Assembly (NCBI GenBank): GCA_964531695.1 | Contig: CAZHEH010000010.1 | Span: forward strand, 25,814-89,813 | Direction: 5' to 3' | From: JAGXKT01 sp964531695 | GTDB taxonomy: Bacteria > Planctomycetota > Phycisphaerae > SM23-33 | Length of the DNA stretch: 64,000 bases | Part shown: piece after piece, positions 53,457 to 63,500 of the stretch | How the letters are laid out: the number at the start of each line of letters is the position of its first letter | Position numbering within the stretch: position 1 is the stretch's first letter | Notes under the pieces: generated by a model | Seen by the model: only the letters and a program-made list of their open reading frames with translations | What the model was told of the DNA's origin: nothing | The model's database searches: none | Position numbers and translations under genes: made by a program

Positions 53457-55166
53457 ATGACTATGGATACGAGAACGACCCATCACACCGACGCCGGCGA
53501 GAGCCGCGCCGGCCCCCTGCATGGAAAGCTGCGCCAGGCATGGTGGTACGAGCAGGCGTGCCACATGGCACACGGAATGAGCCACCTGCTGGCCTGGAGC
53601 GCGGGTGTGGCCCTGGCCGTCCTCGCGATCGATTGGCTGGTCCACCTGCCCGGCCCGGCCCGCATGGTCTTGCTGGCGGGCCTTCTCGGGCTGGGGATCT
53701 GGCAGGGCTATGTACGTGGTTGGCGGCTGCTCCGGCGATATCACGCCAGGCGTGTCGGCTTGGACGTTGAGCGCGAGTATCCGCAGTTGAACAGTTTGCT
53801 CGTCTCATATGTCGACTTCGCCGCAGCGCCGAGCGGGCCCGGTACCTCGGCGCAGCTCCGGGCGTACGTACAGCGCCAAGCCGTGGATGAAGCGCGCCCG
53901 CTCCAGTTCGGAAGGATCGCCCCGATCCGGCAGATCCGCCCCGGCCTGGCCGCGGCGGCGGCGGTGCTGGCGGTATACGTCGCGCTGTCGATTCTGCAGC
54001 CACAGGTTATGTGGACCTTCGCGCAGCGCATGTCGAATCCCTTCAGCCAGGCCTCGTACCCAACGGACACCACCGTGGTGATGATCACGCGTGACGTGAG
54101 CGTGCCGGAAGGCGGCCAACTGAAGCTCGCGGCGCGAGCCGAGGGCGTACAGCCGGCCGGCGGCATACTGCGCGTACGGGGGGAGGGCCGCGACTGGGAC
54201 GAGATCGAGGTCGTGCCGGACGAACGCGGCGTGTTCGCCCATGTGTTCCGGGAAGTCTACCGGGGGTTCGAGTACGAGTTCCGCTTGGGCGACGGTCGCT
54301 CCGATCGATATGAAGTCCGCGTCATCACGGCGCCGCGAGTGGTGGACGCGACCGTTCAGGTCACCCCCCCTCCCTACACGGGCATGGACGTGCCCCCGCG
54401 GAAGTCGCTGACCCTGGACGTACCGGAGAGATCGGCCGTGCGGTGGATGCTGAAGTTGGACAAGCCGGTCACGGAGCCCGAAATGGTGCTGGACGTGGGA
54501 GAGCGGGACTCGCTTCGCATGACCTGCAGTCCCGACGGGCGATCAGTCACCGCGGAGATGGAGGCGGTCGCTTCCGGTTCGTACCATTTCCGCTGGCGCG
54601 ATCAGGAGCACGGCTTCCGGCACGAGGGACCGAAGCACTACCTCCAGGTCCTGCCGGATCACGCCCCGCAGATCCGGATCTCCTACCCGGCCGAGAACGA
54701 GAAGGCCACGCTGAACAAAACGCTCAGCGTCACATACGACGCCCGGGACGACCACGGGGTGGCGGAGGCAACGCTTGTCTACTGGCGAGAGGACGGCAGT
54801 CGCAGCCGCGAGCCGATCCCGCCGCCGCACAAACCCGGCAAGCGGACCTTCGAACGCAAACTCACGGACCTGCTCGACGGCCTGGAAGAGGGCGACAACG
54901 TCTGGTACTTCATCGAGGTGCGAGACGAATACACAGGCCCCGGCGGCCCGCACAAATCCAAGTCGAAGAGGCGCCGCGTGCAGATCCTCTCGACCCAGGA
55001 CTACCTGACGTACATGCATCGCCGCCGCCAGTCGCTGGTCCGGAAGCTGCGGCCGGTGTATCGACAGGAACGCATGGCGGCCGAAACCGTGCGTGAAATG
55101 CGGCAGCCCAAACCTCAACCGGCGCCGGACCACCCCGAAACTCCGGGAGGATCGAGCCATGAATAG
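53457..55166 (+). CDS. DUF4175-like membrane protein
   Basis: The 569-residue protein has two membrane segments near the start (residues about 40-80) and a third at about 165-185, then a beta-rich exported region with YPAENEKATLNKTLSVTYDARDDHGVAEATLVYWRED, typical of DUF4175-type proteins (the DDHGVAEATL phrase is diagnostic). Its C-terminus is positively charged and Pro-rich. The ATG at 53457 (ATGACTATG) was chosen over 53397. It overlaps the next gene by 8 bp. A role as a membrane partner of the coiled-coil protein that follows is inferred from the operon. Confidence 0.82.
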   Translation: MTMDTRTTHHTDAGESRAGPLHGKLRQAWWYEQACHMAHGMSHLLAWSAGVALAVLAIDWLVHLPGPARMVLLAGLLGLGIWQGYVRGWRLLRRYHARRVGLDVEREYPQLNSLLVSYVDFAAAPSGPGTSAQLRAYVQRQAVDEARPLQFGRIAPIRQIRPGLAAAAAVLAVYVALSILQPQVMWTFAQRMSNPFSQASYPTDTTVVMITRDVSVPEGGQLKLAARAEGVQPAGGILRVRGEGRDWDEIEVVPDERGVFAHVFREVYRGFEYEFRLGDGRSDRYEVRVITAPRVVDATVQVTPPPYTGMDVPPRKSLTLDVPERSAVRWMLKLDKPVTEPEMVLDVGERDSLRMTCSPDGRSVTAEMEAVASGSYHFRWRDQEHGFRHEGPKHYLQVLPDHAPQIRISYPAENEKATLNKTLSVTYDARDDHGVAEATLVYWREDGSRSREPIPPPHKPGKRTFERKLTDLLDGLEEGDNVWYFIEVRDEYTGPGGPHKSKSKRRRVQILSTQDYLTYMHRRRQSLVRKLRPVYRQERMAAETVREMRQPKPQPAPDHPETPGGSSHE

Positions 55167-58100
55167 GACTCGCCGCCGCGATTCCTTGGGGTCTTGCCGG
55201 CCTGCGGACGACGGCCGTCGTCGCCGCCTGCGGCTCCGTCCCTGGGTGTCGGCCCTTTTATCGGCATGCATGCTGATGTGGGCGGGCCTGGCGCCCACTC
55301 CGGCCGGCGCGGATCCGCCCTCTACCCAAGAGGCGGTCCTGGAGGCCGTGGGACAGGACATGGTCCGACAGCGGCTCAACGAGCTGACCCTGGGCATCAC
55401 CGGTCTCCTCCGCGACCTGGAGTCCAACGGCCTGCTCGACGAAGGCGACCAGACGCAGTTGGAGATGGTGATCGCCGACATCCAAGAGATTCGTGAAGTA
55501 CACGTGAACCGGGCCGCAGAGGCGCTGCGTCAGGCCGCGGCCGGTCGAGACCAGCAGGCGCATCTTGCCGTTGCGGAAGCCCACATCGATCTGGCGGCTC
55601 GGAAGATCGGCAGGATCATCATGCTTCGGCTCGGCGTGAAATACGCCACCGAGGTCTTCGGGATCGAGCTGCGAGAGGTGGCGCGCAGACAGGAAGAGGT
55701 CTACCTCGGAACGATGGACGCCGACGAAGGGACGGGCGATGCGGATGGGCGAGCCCTGGCGGAGGCACAGACGGCGGTCGCGGATCGGCTCAACGATCTC
55801 ATAGCCCGACTGACGCAGGAGAGCGACTACAAGGAGNNNNNNNNNNNNNNNNNNNNNNNNNNNNNNNNNNNNNNNNNNNNNNNNNNNNNNNNNNNNNNNN
55901 NNNNNNNNNNNNNNNNNNNNNNNNNNNNNNNNNNNNAGGAGAGCGACTACAAGGAGGATGCCCTGCTGGCCGTCCGCCTGGCCCGTGTCGTATCCCAGCT
56001 TCGCGAAGCCGCGGTCGAGACATCCCTGCACTCCGCGGCGAGCGATCTCGACAAAGGCACATGGGAACGGGCGCTGCCCAAGCAGCATTCCGCCCTGATG
56101 TCCATCATGAAGGCCGAGTTCCGGCTTCGTCCCGGCGCGGAACTCCAGGCGCTGGTGCGGACCCGCAACGCATTGCAGACCCTCCGGGCGGATCAGCGGG
56201 CCTTGCGAGAGCAAGTCAGCCGGTGGGACGTCTCCGCGCTGCGCGAGCGGCGGGCCGACGCCCGAGGCCGGCAGGTGCGGCTGAGACGAAGGTTGGAACG
56301 GGTGATCATCCCCCCCATTCTGGAAGAGCAGCTCGAACTGGCGGCTGACGTCTTCGCGGCCACTGGTTTGAAGACCGCCATGAGCGATCCCGTACCCGTC
56401 GAGGACCTCGTCGGAAAGGCCGCCGGGCAGATGGATGTCGCGTCGGATGCGCTGAACGCCGCGGACCCGGCCACGGCTGGGGAGGCCCAAGTGGCCGCCG
56501 AGGAGGCCCTGCATGAAGCCATCGTCGGTCTGCAGAAGCGGATCGAGGCCGCCATGCACCTCGATCTGGTGTTTCGCCGGCTCCAGGAGGCGCGACGGCG
56601 ACTGAAGTACATCAGCAGCTTGGAGGATCGTCAGAAGGCGCTGCGCGAGGAAACCGAGCAGGCCAAGGTGGACCAAGGCGAGTCGCGCCACCTTGCCATG
56701 CCGCAGGATCACTTGGCCGTGGAGGCCGACGCCTTCAGCAAGAGGATCGCGCGGGACAACGACGAACTCGATGAGCCCAGCGAGTTCGTGCCGACAATCT
56801 GCCGGCAGATCGATCTGGCCTCGAGTTTCATGCGCAAGGCCCAAGGCCCGCTTACGGAGGACACGCCGACGGCCGCGATCCCGCAGCAGGATCAATCGCT
56901 GCATTGGCTGGGCAAGGCGCGTGAAACGGCGGAGCAGGAAGTCGCCACGCTGGAGCGCCTGTACCAGCTCCTGCAGGCCGTCAAGGACCTCGAGAGGTTC
57001 GCCGGCTATCTGGCGGACCTGGAGGCCCAACAGCGCGAACTCCGCGGGCGGACGAAGGATGCGGGACCTGAATCGGCGTCCGTGAAGGTGCTGGCGTCGC
57101 CGCAGGGCACGCTCGCGCTGGCCGTCGGGGAGGTGGGAGACATCCTCGCCGACCCGCGACTCGGCCGGCTGGGGCAGTTGCTGGAAAGCGCGCAGGCCTC
57201 GATGTCGGCAGCGAAGGAGCAATTGGCTTCGGGTGCGGGCGGGGCCGCCATACCTCACCAGGAGAGGGCGGAGAAGACCTTGCAGGACGCCCAGGCCGAA
57301 GTGAAGCGGCTGGCCGAGGAGTTCGACTTCCTGGCCGAGTGGATCGAGTTCCTCAAGCAGCTCAATGCCGACGCGCTGGATCTGCTCCAGCGACAGATCG
57401 AATTGCGGATCGAAACACAGGATGCGGACATCGCGGCGTTCGGCGAGTTGTCCGGCGAACAGGATATCCTGCGAGCCGAGGCGGTGACCTTCTCGGAGCT
57501 GTTCCCCATCGGGCAGAAGGACTACGCCACCGCCGCCGAGGAGATGCGTCTGGCCATGCAGGGCCTTGAGGCCAAGGATCGCGTCGAGGCCTTGCGTCAT
57601 ATGGCGCTGGCGGAAGAGGCCCTCACGCGCGCTCTGGAGCAGTTGCTTGCGGCGATGGAAGCCCTGGACCGCGTGCCCATGCTGATGCTGATGTCCGAAC
57701 CGCCGGAGGAACTGCTCCTGATCACGCGGATCCTCGTGCTGTCGGCACAGCAACGGTCCTTGCGCCGCAAGACCCGCGCGGTGGAAACCGACGAGGGCGT
57801 GCAACGGTTCGCCGATCCGCAGGGACTGCTGCGACAGGAGGCGCGGGACATCGCCGCCCTCGCCGAAGAAGAGTGGCCGCTGTTGAGCCAGGCGGAGTCG
57901 GAGATGTCATCGGCCATCGAGTCGCTCCGCGGGCGGGAACGTTCGCCGGCGATCCGCCATCAGCAGCTCGCCGAGAAGCACTTGCGGCAGCTTCTGATGG
58001 AGCTGGTGCTGGCGGAATTCGAGGTGCCCGAGGAGCTCATCGAGACCATGTCGATGGCCGTTCCGACGATCATGCCTCCGTTGATTACAATGGAATCCGA

Positions 58101-58272
58101 GCACGCCTTTGCCAAGGAAGCGGTGGAAGGCGAGTTCGCCTCGGGCGGTCGGACCGAGTGGCGGGTGCTCGGGCGGCGCGATCGTGCAGCGCTGAACCAG
58201 AATTTCGCCCGTGAGTTGCCTTTGGAATACCGAGATATGCTGCGCGCCTACTTCGAACGGCTGAGCGAGTAG
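55159..58272 (+). CDS. Large exported coiled-coil protein (contains an N gap)
   Basis: The product, about 1000 residues, has a signal peptide (WVSALLSACMLMWAGLAPTPAGA) and is almost wholly helical with long Glu/Gln/Ala/Arg/Leu-rich stretches, so coiled coil or rod-like structure is likely. The N block at 55837-55936 falls in its middle, but the reading frame on both sides agrees, and the two 20-bp edges are identical; collapsing them gives one uninterrupted frame. No domain was recognised. The start at 55159 has GGGAGG upstream and overlaps the previous stop by 8 bp. Possible roles include a periplasmic scaffold or chaperone partner of the VWA proteins; this is a guess from context. Confidence 0.85.
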   Translation: MNRTRRRDSLGSCRPADDGRRRRLRLRPWVSALLSACMLMWAGLAPTPAGADPPSTQEAVLEAVGQDMVRQRLNELTLGITGLLRDLESNGLLDEGDQTQLEMVIADIQEIREVHVNRAAEALRQAAAGRDQQAHLAVAEAHIDLAARKIGRIIMLRLGVKYATEVFGIELREVARRQEEVYLGTMDADEGTGDADGRALAEAQTAVADRLNDLIARLTQESDYKEXXXXXXXXXXXXXXXXXXXXXXXXXXXXXXXXXXESDYKEDALLAVRLARVVSQLREAAVETSLHSAASDLDKGTWERALPKQHSALMSIMKAEFRLRPGAELQALVRTRNALQTLRADQRALREQVSRWDVSALRERRADARGRQVRLRRRLERVIIPPILEEQLELAADVFAATGLKTAMSDPVPVEDLVGKAAGQMDVASDALNAADPATAGEAQVAAEEALHEAIVGLQKRIEAAMHLDLVFRRLQEARRRLKYISSLEDRQKALREETEQAKVDQGESRHLAMPQDHLAVEADAFSKRIARDNDELDEPSEFVPTICRQIDLASSFMRKAQGPLTEDTPTAAIPQQDQSLHWLGKARETAEQEVATLERLYQLLQAVKDLERFAGYLADLEAQQRELRGRTKDAGPESASVKVLASPQGTLALAVGEVGDILADPRLGRLGQLLESAQASMSAAKEQLASGAGGAAIPHQERAEKTLQDAQAEVKRLAEEFDFLAEWIEFLKQLNADALDLLQRQIELRIETQDADIAAFGELSGEQDILRAEAVTFSELFPIGQKDYATAAEEMRLAMQGLEAKDRVEALRHMALAEEALTRALEQLLAAMEALDRVPMLMLMSEPPEELLLITRILVLSAQQRSLRRKTRAVETDEGVQRFADPQGLLRQEARDIAALAEEEWPLLSQAESEMSSAIESLRGRERSPAIRHQQLAEKHLRQLLMELVLAEFEVPEELIETMSMAVPTIMPPLITMESEHAFAKEAVEGEFASGGRTEWRVLGRRDRAALNQNFARELPLEYRDMLRAYFERLSE
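55837..55936. other. Assembly gap of exactly 100 N inside the coiled-coil gene
   Basis: The same 20 bases, aggagagcgactacaaggag, end the sequence before the gap and begin the sequence after it. A fixed-size scaffold gap between overlapping contigs is the simplest explanation, so the true gap may be zero or a short repeat. Confidence 0.95.
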
Positions 58273-58303
58273 CGTAACGCGGAACGCGGCCGGGAGTCGG
58301 CAC

Positions 58304-59389
58304 ATGGAACACAAACGGATTTCAACAGCAATAGGCCGGATGGCCGTTCTGCTCGCCCTTGGCGGCGCGCTGGCGCTGGCACAGCCGGCAGGAACCCCGC
58401 CGGTCACCGCCCCGGATGCCCCCGATCCGGCGGCGGTTGCCGACGAGGAAATGGACGACGCTCCGGAGCTGACCGAACGTACACAGACCGCGATCGACCG
58501 GGGCCTGGAGTTCCTTGTCGGCGCGCAGAACGCGGACGGGTCCTGGTCGCGGGAGGACCAATACGCGGTCGCCGACACGGCGCTGGCGCTGATGGCGTTC
58601 ATGGTCAAGGCCCATTTCCCCGGAGAGGGGCCCTACGGCGACGAGCTGGACAAGGGCCTGAACTTCCTGCTCAGGGAATCCAAGGCGTCCGCGGACGGGT
58701 ACCTGGGCACGAGCATGTACGCCCACGGGCTGGCGACGCTTGCGCTGTCGGAAGTCTGGGGCATGTCCGACGGCGACAGGGACGACGAGGTTCTCGAAGC
58801 GTTGCGGCGGGCGGTCGAGGTCATCCGCCGCTCTCAGAACATCCTGGGCGGCTGGCGGTACGACCCCAACCCCAAGGAGGCCGACGTGTCGGTCACGGTG
58901 ACCCAGGTCGTGGCGCTGGCGTCGGCGCGTCAGGCGGGGCTGGTGGTCCCGGACGTCACGATCGACAAGGCCATCGACTACGCCACGACCTGTTGGCATC
59001 AGGAGTCGGGCGGGTTCACTTATCAGCCGCACCGCGGCGGCCCGGCGTTCCCGCGGAGCGCCGGGGCAACCTACGCCCTCCAGCTTTGCGGCCGCCGGGA
59101 CTCCGAGCCAGTCAAGGCCGGCATGCGGTATCTCAAGGAGCTGCCCGACCGGGTGTTCTTCGAGGGAAGCCACTACTTCTACGGCCATTACTACGGCATC
59201 CAGGCCATGGTGCAGGCCGGCGACAGCCACTATGAAGCTTGGTATCCGAGAATTCGCGATGCGTTGCTGGGCAAGCAGGCGCCGGACGGGTCCTGGTCCG
59301 GCGGTCGGGGCGGGCGGCCGCAAAGCACGGCGATGGCGCTGATCGTTCTGGGAACCCCTTACCGCTACATCCCGATTTACCAGCGCTAA
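58304..59389 (+). CDS. Secreted alpha/alpha-toroid protein (prenyltransferase/squalene-cyclase repeat type), copy 1
   Basis: The 361-residue protein has a signal peptide ending near AQPAG and repeats of the terpenoid-cyclase/prenyltransferase toroid type: NADGSWS, GGWRYDPNP, SGGFTYQ and APDGSWSGG. The catalytic DxDD motif of cyclases is absent, and no thioester motif was seen, so a binding or structural role is more likely than cyclase activity. It is nearly identical to the next gene, arising by tandem duplication. The start at 58304 has GGGAG upstream. It lies 31 bp after the coiled-coil gene in the MoxR operon. Confidence 0.92.
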   Translation: MEHKRISTAIGRMAVLLALGGALALAQPAGTPPVTAPDAPDPAAVADEEMDDAPELTERTQTAIDRGLEFLVGAQNADGSWSREDQYAVADTALALMAFMVKAHFPGEGPYGDELDKGLNFLLRESKASADGYLGTSMYAHGLATLALSEVWGMSDGDRDDEVLEALRRAVEVIRRSQNILGGWRYDPNPKEADVSVTVTQVVALASARQAGLVVPDVTIDKAIDYATTCWHQESGGFTYQPHRGGPAFPRSAGATYALQLCGRRDSEPVKAGMRYLKELPDRVFFEGSHYFYGHYYGIQAMVQAGDSHYEAWYPRIRDALLGKQAPDGSWSGGRGGRPQSTAMALIVLGTPYRYIPIYQR

Positions 59390-59424
59390 GGGACTCGCCG
59401 TTTCTGAAGACCGGAGAACCGCAA
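58322..59424 (+). repeat. First unit of a tandem duplication containing a toroid gene
   Basis: This unit aligns with 59427-60557. The similarity starts within the signal-peptide code (TCAACAGCAATAGG) and includes the 33-bp flank after the stop (gggactcgccgtttctgaag and following), so the duplication covers coding sequence plus the intergenic region. The period is about 1130 bp. Confidence 0.85.
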
Positions 59425-60521
59425 TGTCGACAGCGATAGGCAGGATGGCCGTTCTGCTCGCGCTTGGCGGCGCGCTGGCGCTGGCACAGCCGGCAGGAAC
59501 CCCGCCGGTCGCCGCCCCGGATGCCCCCGATCCGGCCGCGGTTGCCGAGGAAGTAGACGACGCTCCGGAGCTGACCGAACGCACACAGACCGCGATCGAC
59601 CGGGGCCTGGAATTCCTTATCGGCTCGCAGAACGCGGACGGGTCATGGTCGCGGCGCAACCCGTACCGCGGACAGGAGACCCTGTACGAGGTCGCCGATA
59701 CGGCGCTGGTGCTGATGGCGTTCATGGCCAAGGCCCATTTCCCCGGCGAGGGGCCGTACGGCGACGAACTGGACAAGGGCCTGGACTTCCTGCTCAGGGA
59801 ATCCAAGGCGTCCGTGTACGGGTACCTGGGCACGAGCATGTATGCCCACGGACTGGCGACGCTTGCGCTGTCGGAAGTCTGGGGAATGTCCGACGGCGAC
59901 AGGGACGACGAGGTCCTCAAAGCGTTGCGGCGGGCGGTCGAGGTCATCCTCCGCTCTCAGAACATCCGGGGCGGTTGGCGGTATGACCCCAACCCCAAGG
60001 ATGCCGACCTGTCGGTTACGGTCACACAGATCGTGACACTGGCGTCCGTGCGTCAGGCGGGCCTGGTGGTCCCGGACGTCACGATCGACAAGGCCATCGA
60101 CTACGTCACGACCTGTTGGCATGAGGAATCCGGCGGGTTCACGTATAAGGCGGGCTACTACGCCGGCCCGCGGTTCGCGCTGAGCGCAGGAGCGACTTAC
60201 GCCCTTCAGCTTTGCGGTCGCCGGGACTCCGAGCAGGTCAAGGCGGGTATGCGGTACCTCACTGAGTTGCGGGATCAGGGCCGCATCTTCCACGATACCG
60301 GCTACTACTTCTACGGGCACTACTACGGTATCCAGGCGATGGTGCAGGCCGGCGACAGCCACTACGAAGCTTGGTATCCGAGAATTCGCGATGCGTTGCT
60401 GCTCAAGCAGGCACCGGACGGATCCTGGTCCGGCGGTCGGGGCGGCCGCCCGCAAAGCACGGCGATGGCGCTGATCGTTTTGGGGACCCCCTACCGCTAC
60501 ATCCCGATTTACCAGCGCTGA
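59424..60521 (+). CDS. Secreted alpha/alpha-toroid protein, copy 2 (tandem paralogue)
   Basis: The 365-residue product is nearly identical to copy 1. The main differences are a shorter N-terminus (MSTAIGR instead of MEHKRISTAIGR), an insertion of a few residues near RRNPYRGQETLYEVAD, a changed stretch around KAGYYAGPRFALSAG and RDQGRIFHDTGYY, and scattered substitutions. Both copies retain all the Gly/Trp repeat positions, so both probably fold, but they may bind different partners. It starts 34 bp after copy 1. As in copy 1, there is no DxDD motif. The intergenic flank after the stop is duplicated too. Confidence 0.92.
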   Translation: MSTAIGRMAVLLALGGALALAQPAGTPPVAAPDAPDPAAVAEEVDDAPELTERTQTAIDRGLEFLIGSQNADGSWSRRNPYRGQETLYEVADTALVLMAFMAKAHFPGEGPYGDELDKGLDFLLRESKASVYGYLGTSMYAHGLATLALSEVWGMSDGDRDDEVLKALRRAVEVILRSQNIRGGWRYDPNPKDADLSVTVTQIVTLASVRQAGLVVPDVTIDKAIDYVTTCWHEESGGFTYKAGYYAGPRFALSAGATYALQLCGRRDSEQVKAGMRYLTELRDQGRIFHDTGYYFYGHYYGIQAMVQAGDSHYEAWYPRIRDALLLKQAPDGSWSGGRGGRPQSTAMALIVLGTPYRYIPIYQR

Positions 60522-60557
60522 GGGACTCGCCGTTTCTGAAGACCGGAGAACCGCGAT
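59427..60557 (+). repeat. Second unit of the tandem duplication
   Basis: Homologous to 58322-59424, including the duplicated flank gggactcgccgtttctgaag that now precedes the next gene's start codon and supplies its Shine-Dalgarno sequence (GGAG). Confidence 0.85.
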
Positions 60558-63500
60558 GATGTGCAATCGGCGGGATCGAGGGAACGGCCCGCGGCCGGGA
60601 GCCGCGCCCGGCCGAAGCGGTCGGCGTGCGCTTGTTCATGCCACACTGCTGATCGTCGCCATGGGGGTCCCCCGCGGCGCGTCCGCCGAGCCCCCGGCCG
60701 GCGAGTCGCCGGCCTCCCCCACCGCGGAGACCATCCCCGACGAGTCGCTTCTGGAATTGAGGGAGCTGTACGTAGCGCCGAACTCGCCTCTGAGGGATGA
60801 GGCGAAGCTCCGCAAGTACGAGTTGATTCTGTCGAAGGGCCGGGAGTTGGAGCATCGTCACGCGGACGCGCCGAACCTGTACGTTCTGCGAAGCATCATG
60901 CTTCCGGCGGCGCAGGGCCGGGCCATCATCGAGGCCGGGGAGGAATCCCGGCAGTCGCTTCTGGCCCTGGCGAGCCGCATAGCGGCTTCGGGCGCCCCGC
61001 CCGCGTATCGCCTTCAGGCGGACCTGCTGCTGACGCATGCGGAGATCGCGCGGCACGACCGCGGCGCCGAGCCGGCACTGGTGGCCATTGCGCGGCTGGC
61101 GGACAAGTACTACGGGACCGAAGTGGAAGCCCAGAGCGCCATGCGGGCGATGATCTTGGCGTTTGATGCCGGCGATCAGCGGTTGTTCAAGGCGCTGTCG
61201 CGCCGTCTGAGGCACGACTTCGGCGACAACCCCCGCGTCGTCACCTTCCTCAAGGACCGATTCGGCGTGCACGCCGGCGGCAAGACCATCAACACCCTTC
61301 TCGAACGGGCCGACGGCGGCACCTGGCGGCTGCCCATGGATGTCATCGGCAGGCCCACCACCGTGGCCTTCTGGTCGACGGAAGTGGAGTATTTCGAACA
61401 CAAGATGCGCGCCGTCAAGGAGGTCCACCGAAACGCCGAACCCGACACGTTCCTTCTGGGCGTCAACCTCGACACCGACCCCGAGGTGGGCAGGAAAGCC
61501 GCCCGACGGCTGGGCCTGGGCTTCCCCCACGTCTACCGGGGACGCGGCACGGATGACCCCGTCTTCCTGCTCTTCGGTAAGGCCAGGATCCCCAGCATCT
61601 CCTACCTCAGGCCGGATGGAACCTCGGCCGAATCGCGCGAGCAACGCGACGACCTCAGCTGGGCGTGCCCGCGCGACAACGAGCCGACCGCGATGGCGAT
61701 CACCTTCCTGCGGAGTGGGGAGTTCCTCGTTACACGCCCCGTCGGACCGACCGACCCGGCAGCGCCGCCGGAACTCGGCCCGCCCGTTCGGGCGCGAGCC
61801 GCGATGCGGGCACTGGACGGCCCGCGCGTGCCCCCGGAGAAGCTCCGGGCCATTCAGGAGTGCTTCACCGTTCCGCCGCGTCGGTACCGACTGGGAGGGC
61901 CGCTCCCCGGCCGCTACGACAGGCCGTCGCGTGAGAAGGTCGCACGCCTCTACGAAACGGCCGTGAGCTTGTGCGAGAAGGCGATCGCGGAGCACGAGGA
62001 CGCCGCCGACCTGTTCCTTGTGCGCAACCGGCTGATGGTCGCCCTGGTCGGCCTGAGTGCCATCCGAACCGATCCGTCGCTGACGAAGCGGGCCGCCGAG
62101 ATCGGGCAGGAGATGCTGGACTCGGAACTGCCGGCCGGCGCCGAGATCATCGCGGACATGTGCGCCACGCGGTGGGCGTTGCGCGAGGAGATGGACGGAA
62201 CGAAGAACGCCGAAGCTCTGCAGGCGTTCATCGACCGCCAGGCGCGCGAGGACCGCAAGCCCCTGGCGCTCGTGTGTGCTGCGATGCTGGCGCTCGAGCT
62301 GGGCGAGCGCGGGACGTACCGCTCATTGGTGAACGAACTCGAATCTCAGCACCGCCACGTGCAGGCCGTACGTCCGTTCCTCTGGTACGCCCAGGACGAC
62401 CGCGCCACCGGCCTGCCGCTTCGGGTCACGGTGCCCTTGCTCGACGGGGGCGAGTTGAACCTTCCGGACGACTGGCGAGGCCGGCCGGGAGTCGTGGTCT
62501 TCATTGCCTACTCGCCGGACCCGGAGGTGACGTCCTGGCGCGTCCGGCACATGGCGAGACTTCGTCTTGATAGACACTGGCACCGAAACACGGACCGGAA
62601 GAACGGGCTCCACGTTCTCTATGCGATCAGCGGGGCGACGCGCGAGCAAGCTCGCGCATTGGCCGAGGAACATGGGTGGGAATGGCCCATTGCCTTTGCC
62701 GGACCCGACTGGGACAACCCCCTGATGCAGGCCTATCGTGGACCCGGCCCTCAGGAGGGGTTGGCTCTTCTGGTGGCCGATCCGGCGGGAACGATCATCG
62801 AGGACAAGCGTGGCCACTGGGTGAACCGGCACTTCGACCGAACCCTGGACACACTTGCCGATCGGCGCAGAGATGCGCGGGACCTGGCCGAAGGGATCAA
62901 GGCGTTGGAGGCGGATCGCTTCCGGGACGCGGCCCGCATCTTGCAGCAAGTGCTCGACCGGTCCGCGGGCCAGAGGCCGCCTGCGCGCGTCTGCATGCTC
63001 GTGGCCAAGGCCAAGGCGGGGCTCGAGCAGTGGCAGCAGGCGGTGACCTGGATCAAGCATGCACAGCGATACGCGGCCGACCACGAGGAGGAACTCCTGG
63101 AAGATATCGGGGTATTGCGGGCCGATTACGAGAAGAAACTGCGCAAGGCCCCGCCGGGAGAGGGGCCGGCCGAGTTCCGCCCGCCCCCCGCCGTCACGAA
63201 AGCGATGCCCGGCTCGCGGCTAATCGGCAAGTGGAACGTGGTCGGGCCCTTCAGGATGCGACGGATCGAGAGGTCCAGCAGTTACCTCTCTCTTGTAACG
63301 GAAGCCGAGCAGGATTTCAGCCACGCCTGGAGCGAGGTCCTTGCTCCGGAGGTCTCGCCGAACCTGACGTCGACGTATAAGGACAGATTCGGCCACACGG
63401 CCGAATGGATGGAACTGAGCGCTAACATCGACGGGTTCATCTCCATGGACGACGCATACGAGATGGACCTGGCGGTCGCGTGCGCCTTGTCATACGTGCA

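Noticed and set aside
55258..57804. Minus-strand frame of 848 codons spanning the N gap
   Set aside because: It is antisense to the coiled-coil gene and includes the N block.
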